The notes under the pieces are model-generated. The model searched no databases. It saw nothing but the letters and a program-made list of their open reading frames with translations, and was not told where the DNA came from. The position numbers and the translations under genes were made by a program. From Ephydatia muelleri (taxonomy: Eukaryota > Porifera > Demospongiae > Spongillida > Spongillidae), in NCBI GenBank assembly GCA_013339895.1, contig JABACO010000021.1:310001-374000 (forward strand): a DNA stretch of 64,000 nucleotides. The letters are read 5' to 3'. Within the stretch, counting starts at the first letter, position 1. Every line of letters begins with the position of its first letter. Positions 12,601 through 26,941 of this stretch are shown one piece after another.

Positions 12601-15600
12601 ATCCATCTTCTTCCACTCAACCATCTTCTTCCACTCAACCATCTTCTTCCACTCAACCGTCTTCTTCCACTCAACCATCTTCTTCCACTCAACCATCTTC
12701 TTCCACTCGACCACCTTCATCATCTTTGCCACCTTCAGGATCTGGGCCAGGATCTCTTGGTGTTACTCAGTTTGGTGCATCCACCAGCTTTGCTACAAAG
12801 CAACCTGAACTATCGAATGTGAAGCATGAAAAGGTTAGACTATCATCAGAGCTTGCTAAGGAAATGACAGATGAGTCTGCTAAAATTAGTCTTCTGAGCC
12901 TTTTAGCACCGAAAGGTTCTTGGCTGTGTGGGAAGTGCTATTTAAGAAATCTACCTGAAGTGGTAACATGTTCAACTTGCAAAACCCCTAAATCAGATCT
13001 TGAGACGTTGTTTTCACAGAATGTAGAGTCACCTTCTTCTGCAGCTGTTGTAGAGTCAACATCTGCTCCACCACCATCTACCATTCAGGCACCTTCTTTC
13101 ACTCAGCTGCCACCATCTCTTCCACCTTCCACTCAACTGCCTGATCAATCTTCTTCCACTCAACCACCTTCTTCAACTCAACCATCTTCTTCCACTCAAC
13201 CATCTTCTTCCACTCAACCACTTTCTTCAACTCTGCCACCTTCAGGATCTGGGCCAGGATCTCTTGGTGTTACTCAGTTTGGTGCATCCACCAGCTTTGC
13301 TACAAAGCAACCTGAACTATCGAATGTGAAGCATGAAAAGGTTGGACTATCATCAGATCTTGCTAAGGCAATGACAGATGAGTCTGCTAAAATTAGTCTT
13401 CTTAACCTTTTAGCACCTAAAGGTTCTTGGCTGTGTGGGAAGTGCTATTTAAGAAATCTACCTGAAGTGGTAACATGTTCAACTTGCAAAACCCCTAAAT
13501 CAGATCTTGAGATGTTGTTTTCGCAGAATGTGGAGTCACCTTCTTCTGCAGCTGTTGTAGAGTCAACATCTGCTTCACCATCATCTACCATTCAGGCACC
13601 TTCTTTCACTCAGCTGCCACCATCTCTTCCATCTACTTCCACTGAACTACCTGATCCATCTAAGCCACTTTCTTCAACTCGACCACCTTCTTCCACTCTG
13701 CCACTTTCTTCCATTAAACCACCCCCAATTTTCCCACAGCCGGCATCTTTCTTGCAGCCACCACAGTCTTCCACTCAATTGCCATCATCCCAATTCAATT
13801 TACCATCTGGGTCTGCCTCAAATATGCCACCAATGTTCACAACCCATAGCAAAGGTGTGTCACAACCAGCTCCATTCATATTTTCAGTGCAAACACATGT
13901 GAAGCCTCTTTCTGCGCCATTGATGCAAGGTAAAACCCAGGCTGACTCTGCCACACAACTCCAACATTCTATTCAGTTAAAGTTACCGACCATTTCTGAC
14001 ATGAACAAAGAGCAGCCGCAATCACCAGTGGAAGATGATGATAAAATGCCTGAGGAAGAAGCTGATGTACACTTTGACCCCATTATCAAATTACCTGATA
14101 AGGTGGCTCTTAGCTCTGGGGAGGAAGATGAAGAGGTGCTCTTTTCTCATCGAAGCAAGTTGTATAGATTTGATTCAAACCAATGGAAGGAAAGAGGTGC
14201 AGGAGACATTAAGATACTGGAGCACAAAACAACCAAGAAAGTGAGAGTACTGATGAGGAGAGACCAGACCATGAAGATTTGCTGCAACCACTACATTAAT
14301 CCAAATATGACTTTGCAGCAAGTTGCAAATGGGGATCGGTCGTGGTCTTGGTTTACACCAAGTGACTTCAGTGATGAACGGGCAAAACCTGAGAGGATGT
14401 GCGTAAAGTTTAAGCAGGCTGAGTCCGCCCAACAGTTCAAAGCTATCTTTGAAAAGTGTGTGGCATCTTCAGCTTTACCACGGCCATCTTCAGAAGGTGC
14501 AATGGTTGATTTGCACAAGTTTGTACCCATTGGTGGCTCTGCTCAACTGTGGACATGTGGAGAGTGTCTGGTGGAGAATGAACTGGACGATACTGAGTGT
14601 GTTGCTTGTGGTGCAAAGAGAACAGAAACAGCTTCATTGCCATCTGGACCATTTCCAAAGGATAATGTGCAGAAGCCCATACCATTAAAGAGTTCCACTG
14701 GCATGTGGACTTGTGAAGAGTGTTTGGAGAGAAACAGGTTTTCAGACATCATATGTATCTCGTGTTGTGCAAATCGTCCTGCGTTTGTGGAGTGTGAAGT
14801 TGGATCTGAACAGACAATTGCCAGAGAGTCACCAAAGGCATCTGAGGTACAAGATAGTGACAGTGACTGTGTGATCGTATGTGTAGAGGAACCTTCTCCT
14901 GACCAAGTGGAGAAAGCAAAGAAGTATTTGTTTCCACTGACCTTTTACCTGTATGAAAACAAACCAGACTGTCCTGGTTGTCGAGGCTGTGGCGATGAGA
15001 TGGGTACTGAAACTCGATCCGCAGTTAAGGAACCAGTTGCATCAGCTTTATCTAAGGACCCACTAGCACCACCTGTGTCACAAAGCTCAGCATCCATTAG
15101 TAGCAGTGTGAAACCATTGGTACCACCTTCTTTTCCTCAGTCAATGCCTTCCTTCACAACGTCATCCATATTTACAAGCACTCAGTCAGGTTTTTCATTT
15201 GCTGACCTGGCCTCAAAGTCAGGTGGTTTGACCTTCGCCGACTTTGCTTCAAAGTCAGATGATAAAGGACTTGGCTTTAGAATGGCACCGATTGTTGTAG
15301 GAAATGTCAAACCACTTTTTGGTACTCAAAGTGAAGAGAAGGGGGATTCTGGTGAGGAGGATAATCCTGAGAGAGAGGCAGATGTCCATTTCAAGCCACT
15401 TGTTAGTTTACCTGAGTTATCTTCTATTTCAACTGGAGAAGAGAATGAAGTCGTGGAATTTTCTCATCGAGCAAAGCTCTATCGTTTTGATACCAACACT
15501 AAACAGTGGAAGGAAAGAGGAGTAGGGGACATAAAGATTCTGTGTCACAAGACGACTGGCAGAGCTCGGGTTCTCATGAGGAGAGACCAGGTGCTTAAAA

Positions 15601-18600
15601 TTTGTTGCAACCATTATATATCTGGGGACATGGACATCAAAGCTCATGGTGGAAATGAATGTACACTGTCATGGTTCACTCGTGCAGATTTTGCCGATGA
15701 AGAGGACACAAAGTGCCAGAAGCTCATGGTTCGATTCAGGCATGCTGAAAATGCAAATGATTTTAAGTCTGTCTTCATGAAGTTTGCTCAAAAGTGCACC
15801 AGTATTCCACATTTAGTCTCTGGTACTTCTGAGAAAGAGGACCAAAAGTGTGTGCAACCAATAATCTCATTGGCTTCAGCTGTCACTTGGACCTGTGATA
15901 CGTGCTATCTTGAGAATGCTGTGGAACGTCCAAAGTGTGTTGCTTGCCATGCAGCTAAGCCTGTCTCTACTGCATCATCAGATAACAAAACCAATGTGCT
16001 AACTTCAAGAACTGCAGCAGAACATTTATTGCCCCCAACTGATGGTGCATCACGACTAAGCTTCACATCTTCTGTCACAACACAAGGTTTGCTGCCTCAG
16101 AATGGTGGTATAAAACTAACTCCTTCACTTCCTTCAATCTCACAACCAACATCAATTCAAAGTGGCGGGTTTTGTTTTTCCCAAACGCTGCCCATTTTCA
16201 AAGCACCGACCTTAAAATCTGAGCAATTCACTGATGACGTTTGTGGAGGGGTGCAGTTAGATTCACTGCCTTCTGGTAGGGGAGTGCAGTTAGGTGGTGT
16301 GCCCACGTTTGGTGGAGGGATGCTGTTAGGTCCACTACCCTCTGCACCTTTATTATTCACATCAGTGGATATGAGACAAGCCAAGAGTCAGAAGGAGGAA
16401 ACTGAAACCAAGAGACTGGCTGAGGAAGCTGAAGCCAAGAGACTGGAGGAGGAAGCTGAAACCAAGCGACAGGAGGAAACTGAAGCCAAGAGACTGGAGG
16501 AAGCTGAAGCCAAGAGACTGGAGGAAGCTGAAGCCAAGAGACTGGAGGAAGCTGAAGCCAAGAGGCAGGAGGAGGAAGCTGAAGCCAAGAGACAGAAGGA
16601 AGCTGAAGCCAGGAGACAGAAGGAGGAAGCTGAAGCCAAGAGACAGGAGGAAGCTGAAGCCAAGAGACTGAAAGAGGAAGCTGAAGCCAAGAGACTGGAG
16701 GAGGAAGCTGAAGCCAAGAGACAGAAGGAGGAAGCTGATTCCAAGAGACAGGAGGAGGAAGCTGAAGCCAAGAGACAGAAGGAGGAAGGTGAAGCCAAGA
16801 GACAGGAGGAAGCTGAAGCCAGGAGACTGCAGGAGGAAGCTGAAGCCAAGAGACTGAAGGAGGAAGCTGAAGCCAAGAGACAGGAGGAGGAAGCTGAAGC
16901 CAAGAGACAGAAGGAGGAAGCTGAAGCCAAGAGACAGAAGGAGGAAGCTGAAGCCAAGAGACAGAAGGAGGAAGCTGAAGCCAAGAGACTGAAGGAGGAA
17001 GCTGAAGCCAGGAGACTGCAGGAGGAAGCTGGAGCCAAGAGACAAGAGGAGGAAGCTGAAGCCAAGAGACAGAAGGAAGCTGAAGCCAAGAGACTGGAGG
17101 AGGAAGCTGAAGCCAAGAGACAGGAGGAGGAAGCTGAAGCCAAGAGACAGAAGGAGGAAGGTGAAGCCAAGAGACAGGAGGAAGCTGAAGCCAGGAGACT
17201 GCAGGAGGAAGCTGAAGCCAAGAGACAGGAGGAAGCTGAAGCCAAGAGACTGGAGGAGGAAGCTGAAGCCAAGAGACAGAAGGAGGAAGGTGAAGCCAAG
17301 AGACACGAGGAAGCTGAAGCCAAGAGACAGAAGGAGGAAGCTGAAGCCAAGAGACACGAGGAAGCTGAAGCCAAGAGACAGAAGGAGGAAGCTGAAGCCA
17401 AGAGACAGAAGGAGGAAGCTGAAGCCAAGAGACAGGAGGAAGGTGAAGCCAAGAGACAGAAGGAGGAAGCTGAAGCCAAGAGACAGAAGGAGGAAAGTGA
17501 AGCCAAGAGACAGGAGGAAGCTGAAGCCAAGAGACTGAAGGAGGAAGCTGAAGCCAGGAGACTGCAGGAGGAAGCTGGAGCCAAGAGACAAGAGGAGGAA
17601 GCTGAAGCCAAGAGACAGGAGGAAGCTGAAGCCAAGAGACTGGAGGAGGAAGCTGAAGCCAAGAGACAGAAGGAGGAAGGTGAAGCCAAGAGACAGGAGG
17701 AAGCTGAAGCCAGGAGACTGCAGGAGGAAGCTGAAGCCAAGAGACTGAAGGAGGAAGCTGAAGCCAAGAGACAGGAGGAGGAAGCTGAAGCCAAGAGACA
17801 GAAGGAGGAAGGTGAAGCCAAGAGACACGAGGAAGCTGAAGCCAAGAGACAGAAGGAGGAAGCTGAAGCCAAGAGACAGGAGGAGGAAGCTGAAGCCAAG
17901 AGACAGAAGGAGGAAGCTGAAGCCAAGAGACTGAAGGAGGAAGCTGAAGCCAAGAGACACGAGGAAGCTGAAGCCAAGAGACAGGAGGAGGAAGCTGAAG
18001 CCAAGAGACAGAAGGAAGCTGAAGCCAAGAGACTGAAGGAGGAAGCTGAAGCCAAGAGACAGAAGGAGGAAGCTGAAGCCAAGAGACTGAAGGAGGAAGC
18101 TGAAGCCAAGAGACAGAAGGAGGAAGCTGAAGCCAAGAGACTGAAGGAGGAAGCTGAAGCCAAGAGACAAGAGGAAGCTGAAGCCAGGAGACTGCAGGAG
18201 GAAGCTGAAGCCAAGAGACTGAAGGAGGAAGCTGAAGCCAAGAGACAGAAGGAGGAAGCTGAAGCCAGGAGACTGCAGGAGGAAGCTGAAGCCAAGAGAC
18301 AGGAGGAAGCTGAAGCCAAGAGACAGAAGGAGGAAGCTGAAGCCAAAAGACAGAAGGAGGAAGCTGAAGCCAAGAGACACGAGGAAGCTGACGCCAAGAG
18401 ACAGGAGGAGGAAGCTGAAGCCAAGAGACAGGAGGAAGCTGAAGCCAAGAGACAGGAGGAGGAAGCTGAAGCCAAGAGACAGAAGGAGGAAGGTGAAGCC
18501 AAGAGACAGGAGGAAGCTGAAGCCAAGAGACTGAAGGTGGAAGCTGAAGCCAGGAGACTGCAGGAGGAAGCTGGAGCCAAGAGACAAGAGGAGGAAGCTG

Positions 18601-18851
18601 AAGCCAAGAGACAGGAGGAAGCTGAAGCCAAGAGACTGGAGGAAGCTGAAATCAAGAGACAGAAGGAAGCTGAAGCCAAGAGACAGGCGGAAGCTGAAGC
18701 CAAGAGACTGAAGGAGGAAGCTGAAGCCAAGAGACAGAAGGAGGAAGCTGAAGCCAAGAGACAGGAGGAAGCTGAAACCAAGAGACAGAAGGAAGCTGAA
18801 GCCAAGAGACAGGCTGAAGCCAAGAGACTGGAGGAGGAGAGGCAAGAATAG
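9645..18851 (+). CDS. RanBP2-like FG nucleoporin with giant E/K/A/R-repeat tail
   Basis: The coding chain is a short exon (in-frame ATG at 9645, donor after 9740), a 204-nt phase-0 intron, then one exon from 9945 to the TAG at 18849-18851: about 3,000 residues. The junction rebuilds a short amphipathic coil (QMAQLKDRLQKME then AEMLELKKAK) like the one after the TPR region of vertebrate RanBP2. Counting residues from codon 9903, it carries a Ser/Thr/Pro-rich FG region, RanBP2-type zinc fingers at about 826, 1007, 1176, 1550, 1602 and 1996 (W-x-C-x2-C-x10-C-x2-C), Ran-binding domains at about 1384-1520 and 1824-1966 (KLYRFD, QWKERG, VLMRRDQ, KICCNHYI), a RanBP2-like TFYLYENKPD motif near 1680 next to an acidic DCVIVCVEE stretch resembling a SUMO-interacting motif, and a charged repeat from 2160 to the end. 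Expected at the nuclear pore, binding Ran-GTP. No TPR, E3 or cyclophilin part is seen. The 5' end is uncertain. Confidence 0.9.
11340..11612. repeat. Coding minisatellite encoding GGIAPVS/GGITPVS units
   Basis: About twelve in-frame units of 24 bp encode Gly-Gly-Ile-(Ala/Thr)-Pro-Val-Ser-(Ser/Ile) inside the FG region of the nucleoporin. Unit length is a multiple of three, so copy number can change without breaking the frame. Confidence 0.9.
11935..13560. repeat. Triplicated ~500-bp module (FG + zinc finger + Ser/Thr/Pro spacer)
   Basis: Three successive near-identical blocks begin with codons for LGVTQFGASTSFATKQP (about 12210, 12750 and 13260). Each continues into DESAKISLLSLLAPKGSW and a zinc finger with CGKCYLRN and CSTCKTPKSDL, then a spacer of SSSTQP repeats of varying length. 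An earlier partial copy (GGMQFGASTSLATKQ) sits near 11950. Nucleotide identity is very high, so the duplications look recent. Confidence 0.9.
16380..18845. repeat. 2.47-kb coding minisatellite encoding EEAEAKRQKEEAEAKR-type repeat
   Basis: About 75-80 imperfect 27-33-bp units built on gaagctgaagccaagagaca encode a tail of Glu, Ala, Lys, Arg, Gln and Leu. The spacing of acidic and basic residues suggests a long helix, either a coiled coil or a stable single alpha-helix. The plus strand is almost all purine plus regular C and T positions, and both antisense frames stay open for more than 800 codons as a by-product. Confidence 0.95.
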
Positions 18852-19299
18852 CTACAGACTAATGCTTCAAGCATTTTGATTCTGTGTGTTAGCAAATATT
18901 AATAATGTGTAAATTGTATGTTTTAACCGCCTGTTGTTGATTTTAAACCTTGTTCATGTTTGGCAGGATTATTTCTTTGTCATATAATAGCCAGAGACAA
19001 TAGAAAGCCAAATCCTCCAGCCTGCATAAAGACTCTTGATGTTTCTGAGCTACACAATTAGCACAGAAGTCTTAATTGGAGACCAAGGATTTCTAACACT
19101 TGAAAACTTCATGACTGATGGCCAAATCACTTTATTGGTTAAAAAAAAAAACAAATGCATTCCAAAGCTAGCTACTCATAACCAAGTGCCCAATAATCAC
19201 CATTAAACTGAATATAGGTGCCCACTCAATCTTGAATGAATGGTCTGAATGAATTCATTCAAATTTAATACATCTTAAGTACAAAGCTTACAGGCAAAT
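18852..19299. other. 3' flank of nucleoporin gene
   Basis: AT-rich, no coding signal seen. It includes a short poly-A tract at 19141. Likely 3' untranslated region and spacer. Confidence 0.5.
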
Positions 19300-19790
19300 G
19301 TCTTTGTGACTGTGAAGGCAGCAGAGTTCTTCAAACCATATCGATTTGGTGTTGCATGTTTGAATAGGGCAGAGAAGATAGCCCATAGTTTGAGAGCGTG
19401 CATTGAGAAGCACTGGGATGATGATGATCACTTTGTTATTCTGAAGGTGGACATGAAGAACATATTCAACATGGTAAATATCCAGCAGTCCCAATTTGGC
19501 TAATCTGGGCTTCTTGTTGGTGACCAGGCATAGAGAAGCATGTGGAGGCTAAAGCTCTTCTTCTGTAACTTGAAAAAGTTGGATCAGTTGATCTGCACAT
19601 GTAGTCACCTTCATCAGTGTGCGGGGTTCTGCAAGTTGGCTCACCTTGCTCGTGGTACACTTCCCTCCCACATCTTATCAGGCCTGGCAGCAGGCAGAGC
19701 TCAGCTTGAGTAGGAGTGACCTGGGCAATGCGCTCCCTTTCTCACCACTCACATGCAGCTTACATTGCCTTCCCTGAGCTCTTTAGTACA
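19300..19790 (+). pseudogene. Remnant of a non-LTR-type reverse transcriptase
   Basis: The plus strand encodes KAAEFFKPYRFGVACLNRAE, then a helix ending in FVILKVDMKNIFNMV. This matches the RT2-to-motif-A region (LKVDMxNAFN, with the first catalytic Asp) of a reverse transcriptase family I recall from sponge genomes. The YxDD segment is absent. About 100 nt later the frame resumes with CAGFCKLAHLARGTLPS and, after another shift, MRSLSHHSHAAYIA, which fit the C-terminal part of the same family. An internal deletion and several shifts make it a dead fragment. Confidence 0.6.
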
Positions 19791-19912
19791 TCCTCCCAAC
19801 CCCATTGTACACAAGCAGTAGAGCTATAATGTTGTATAGAAAATGTGCACAATAAAAGAATTAATAATTATTAATTTCTTATTGTGGCTCAATTATTAAT
19901 TTTTTCCAATGT

Positions 19913-20739
19913 CTATATGGGACAGTTTCCGAGAAAACTTCCTATGTTTTATAACATTATAAAATAATCGAGTTATAACGTTTGAATCGCTATAAAGTCC
20001 GAACGGTAAAGGCTATCGACTTCCTATTTTCATGACTTCATACTACACCATTTCTCTATGGTGAAATACATTTTGGTATCTTGCACTTGCTCCGTGCCAG
20101 CATTGCAACGTTCTATACCCCACCTGGTTCAAACCCAACATAACTTTCTGTAGGAGTAATCAAATCGCTTCAAATTCGGTTTGTAGATAGAGAGGTCCTA
20201 TACCTATCTACCTATTCTGTTCGTTAATTTTTATGCCATCCGTTACGGAGATACAGTTGAACAAACTACGTGCACTTTTTCCCGCTCGATTCGCGCCAAT
20301 GATTTGGGCAAATCGCGTCCCGCTCAATGTATGGGAGGCGGTGATTATATCACTGGCGCGTATCGAGCGGGAAAAAGTGCACATAGTTTGATCAACTGTA
20401 TCTCCGTAACGGATAGTATAAAAATTAACGAACAGAACAAATAGATAGGTATAGGACCTCACTATCTACAAACCGAATTTGAAGCAATTTGATTACTCCT
20501 ACAGAAAGTTATGTTGGGTTTGAACCAGGTGGGGTATCAAACGTTGCAATGCTGGTATGGAGCAAGTGCAAGACACCAAAATGTACTTCACCATAGAGCA
20601 ATGGTGTAGTATGAAGTGTTGAAAATAGGAAGCCTATAACCTTTACCGTTCGGACTATATAGCGATTCAAACGTTATAACACAATTATTTTATATTGCTA
20701 TAAAACATAGGAAGTTTTCTCGGAAACTGTCCCATATAG
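19913..20739. repeat. 827-bp near-perfect palindrome (fold-back element)
   Basis: The sequence starting ctatatgggacagtttccga at 19913 is mirrored as the reverse complement ending at 20739. Arms of about 400 bp differ by scattered substitutions and small indels. They meet around 20290-20350, where cccgctcgattcgcgcca pairs with tggcgcgtatcgagcggg. No transposase is encoded. It lies in the tail-to-tail gap between the nucleoporin gene and GALE. Clear target-site duplications were not found. Confidence 0.92.
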
Positions 20740-20837
20740 CAATTGAAGTGTTTATTTTCAAAGCAATCTTCCTTGATGTAGGACCACATGTATAAACATA
20801 TGCATCACTTTCATTCTATGTACAAGGCAATACACAA

Positions 20838-21866
20838 TCATTTTCTGTAGCCATTGGGGTTTTTGCTCTGCCATCTCCAAGTGTCTTCACAACACCTGTC
20901 TATTCCATACACCGCTTTCCACTTCAACTCATTTTCGGCCTTTGCTGGATTGCCATACACCTCGGCAACATCTCCAGCACGTCTGTCCACAACTTTGTAA
21001 GGAATCTTTCTTCCTGATGCCTTTTCCATTGCATGGACCAGCTGCAGCACAGACACACCTTTCCCTGTACCAAGGTTGTACACCTTCAGTCCCACACTTT
21101 CCTTCAAATGCTGTAGAGAAGCCACATGACCACGTGCCAAGTCCACTACGTGAATGTAGTCACGTACGCCTGTACCATCAACGGTATCATAATCAGCACC
21201 AAATACTGAAACCTCTGATCGAATTCCAATGGCTACTTGCGATATGTATGGCATTAGGTTATTGGGGACACCATTGGGGTCTTCGCCTATTTCTCCAGAT
21301 TCATCAGCCCCTACGGGGTTAAAGTAGCGTAGAATAACAATGTTGTGGGTGGGGTCAGCCTTGTAGAGGTCCTTTAGGATCTCCTCAATGAAGTACTTGG
21401 TCTTTCCGTATGGATTGGAACAGCTACCCACAGGGTGGTCCTCGTCAATAGGAAGGTACTTGGGTGTACCGTAAACAGTGGCAGAGGAGGAGAAGATGAG
21501 GTTCTTGACGCCAAACTCCTTCATCACTTCCAGAAGGTTGAGCGCAATGTCGAGGTTAACCCGATAATAATGTAGCGGCATTTGGACTGATTCGCCCACA
21601 GCTTTCAGCCCTGCGAAGTGGATGACAGCATGAAAAGTGTACTTAGCAAATACCTCCCTCAGCTTGTCACGCTGAAGCATGTCGAACGTGTAACAGTCGA
21701 CCTTCTTTCCAGTTATCTTCTCCACTCGCCTGATGCTTTCCATTGATGAGTTGTGAAGATTGTCCACCACAACAGGAGTGTACCCTCCTGCTTTAAGCAG
21801 CTCGAGAACAGTGTGGCTGGCTATGTAACCAGCACCGCCAGTTATCAGGATCGCCTCTTCCCCCAT
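20838..21866 (-). CDS. GALE: UDP-glucose 4-epimerase
   Basis: A single uninterrupted exon of 343 codons (342 residues, the usual length) encodes the extended short-chain dehydrogenase that interconverts UDP-glucose and UDP-galactose in the cytosolic Leloir pathway. The NAD-binding glycine loop [10 protein letters not shown] is at residues 9-18. The catalytic Ser128 lies in SSSATVYG, and the Tyr153/Lys157 pair in [28 protein letters not shown] and YNLGTGKG are also typical. The start is the ATG at 21866; an in-frame extension upstream would have to begin at GTG and lacks support. It is the only intact gene here without introns. It is head-to-head with ANKRD49, with 118 bp between start codons. 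Confidence 0.97.
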   Translation of the reverse strand: MGEEAILITGGAGYIASHTVLELLKAGGYTPVVVDNLHNSSMESIRRVEKITGKKVDCYTFDMLQRDKLREVFAKYTFHAVIHFAGLKAVGESVQMPLHYYRVNLDIALNLLEVMKEFGVKNLIFSSSATVYGTPKYLPIDEDHPVGSCSNPYGKTKYFIEEILKDLYKADPTHNIVILRYFNPVGADESGEIGEDPNGVPNNLMPYISQVAIGIRSEVSVFGADYDTVDGTGVRDYIHVVDLARGHVASLQHLKESVGLKVYNLGTGKGVSVLQLVHAMEKASGRKIPYKVVDRRAGDVAEVYGNPAKAENELKWKAVYGIDRCCEDTWRWQSKNPNGYRK

Positions 21867-21984
21867 ATTATCGTGTTCCTGATTTTCGAAATAACACGCG
21901 CCCACGCAATAAATCGTTTAAAAAGAATATTAATACCCATATTGAACAGTACATAAACATGGACAAGAAGATATCGATTCCGTG
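21867..21984. promoter_or_regulatory. Divergent promoter region GALE / ANKRD49
   Basis: Only 118 bp separate the two start codons, so both promoters and 5' leaders must lie in or overlap this interval. It has an AT-rich core and a cacgcgcccacg block near the GALE side; no TATA box is convincing. It also contains the upstream ORF listed separately. Confidence 0.6.
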
Positions 21985-21985
21985 A
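21959..21985 (+). promoter_or_regulatory. Eight-codon upstream ORF whose stop overlaps the ANKRD49 start
   Basis: An ATG at 21959 opens an eight-codon frame (MDKKISIP) that ends in TGA at 21983-21985, sharing its last A with the ANKRD49 ATG (tgatg). If transcribed, this layout would allow termination-reinitiation control. Whether it lies downstream of the transcription start is unknown. Confidence 0.4.
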
Positions 21986-23181
21986 TGGATCATGAAGCGT
22001 GGGAGTCGGAAGCTTTTGTCCAATACGAAGATGAGGACAGTGCAATTCCGCTTATTACTAGCCAAGTAAGATATGATTTCAGTGCATCAGTCGGGAGGAA
22101 CGCGTTGCTTCCTATCAGGATATCTCCGTACTCTGTCCAGACGAGCGACAGCAGATGTTTTTGGCCGCTGCTCAGAGCGGCGACTTGAACCTGCTGCAAG
22201 CTATTCATCGCTTGTGCGGAGATAGCGTGCTTAATGTGAGGGATGGGGACGAGTACACCGCTCTACACAAAGCGGCATACAATGGACACATGCAGGTGAG
22301 CGGGCGATATGATAAAGAACTGAAGGCTAATGGACACTTTTTAAAAGCTAGTAGAATATCTCCTCGGAGCAGGAGCGAATGTGGAGGCGCGCACAGTGGA
22401 CGGGTGGCAGCCGCTTCACTGTGCCTGTCGCTGGAACAAGACACCAGTAGCTTCTTTGCTGTTGCAGAGTGGAGCTGACGTAAATGCGCAGACCAATGGC
22501 GGCCTTACTCCCTTGCACTTGGCCGCGTCCCTCGTAGACGCGGGGCCAACCATCCAATTACTGCTATTTCAAAGGTGATGGAGCTTTGTGTGCTTGTGCA
22601 AATGTGCAATTTTGTTTTTGGAAATGCCACAGGAAGGGGCGAAGGAATTTGTGCCACACCCACTAGTGGGAATGATTCCATGGCAGCGAATGGGAGTTAT
22701 GTGTGTTTAAAGCATTTTGATAAAAATGCATCTTCACCCTGGCTCCCTGCAACTGGCTCCCTGCAACTGGCTCCCTGCAACTGGCTCCCTGCAACTGGTT
22801 CCCTGCAACTGGCTCCCTTGCAACTGGCTCCCTGCAACTGGCTCCCTGCAACTGGCTCTCGAGAAAACAAAAATGTTGCTTTCAGGTACAAAATGCTTTA
22901 AACACACCATTCGCTGCCATGGAATCATTCCCACCAGTGGGTGTGGTAAATTCCTTTGCCCCTTCCTGTATAAATGATAGCCTAGTATGGTGTCATGTGT
23001 GTCAGTACCTACCAGCACCCTCCCAACTCACAGGAATTTAGATGCAACTCTGAAAAATGCCCAGGGTGAGACTGCAGAAGTATTGTCACGGCGATGTGGC
23101 AACAGTGGCTACTTGTTTGAGATGGTGGAAGAATGCATCGACTATAGGACATTGTACAAAAAGGATGGAGTGTTCAGATAA
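21985..23181 (+). CDS. ANKRD49: Ankyrin-repeat protein, ANKRD49 orthologue
   Basis: Four exons close in frame: 21985-22065, 22119-22295, 22348-22574 and 23034-23181 (introns of 53, 52 and 459 nt), giving 210 residues against about 240 in vertebrates. An acidic N-terminus (YEDEDSA) is followed by ankyrin repeats with DEYTALHKAAYNGHMQ, TVDGWQPLHCACRWN, VASLLLQSGADVNAQT and LTPLHLAAS. The conserved tail reads GETAEVLSRRCGNSGYLFEM. The TVDGWxPLHxACxWN segment and the C-terminal tail single out ANKRD49 rather than a generic ankyrin protein. The vertebrate protein is nuclear and linked to spermatogenesis; its biochemical role is unclear. The last intron hosts a fold-back element. Its 3' end faces glutathione reductase 157 bp away. 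Confidence 0.88.
22629..22969. mobile_element. Fold-back/MITE-like element in ANKRD49 intron 3
   Basis: Inverted arms of about 80-90 bp (acaggaaggggcgaaggaat ... mirrored ... ttcctttgccccttcctgt) bracket a tandem array of a 14-bp unit (ctggctccctgcaa, 22738-22858). The arms differ by a few substitutions and indels. No coding sequence. It makes up most of this otherwise short intron. Confidence 0.85.
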
Positions 23182-23338
23182 GACTTGAAGTACTTATGTA
23201 CACTTCAGCCAACAAGAAATTAGTCTGTTGATAGTCAATGGTAGATGTGCATTGTTTGATCGTGCCAAGTGTCTATGGCGCGCGTATGCACCATATTTTA
23301 TTGTGAAGCATATTATTACACAACATGCATTGAGATGT

Positions 23339-26941
<3,603 letters not shown>

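Noticed and set aside
16362-18895. Two antisense open frames of more than 820 codons opposite the nucleoporin tail
   Set aside because: They are the by-product of a unit-length repeat without stop codons on the other strand, yield Leu/Ser/Phe monotony, and lie opposite a gene with clear domains.
22066-22082. A 17-nt intron in ANKRD49
   Set aside because: It keeps frame, but a 53-nt intron (22066-22118) with a better pyrimidine-rich acceptor also keeps frame and matches intron sizes elsewhere.
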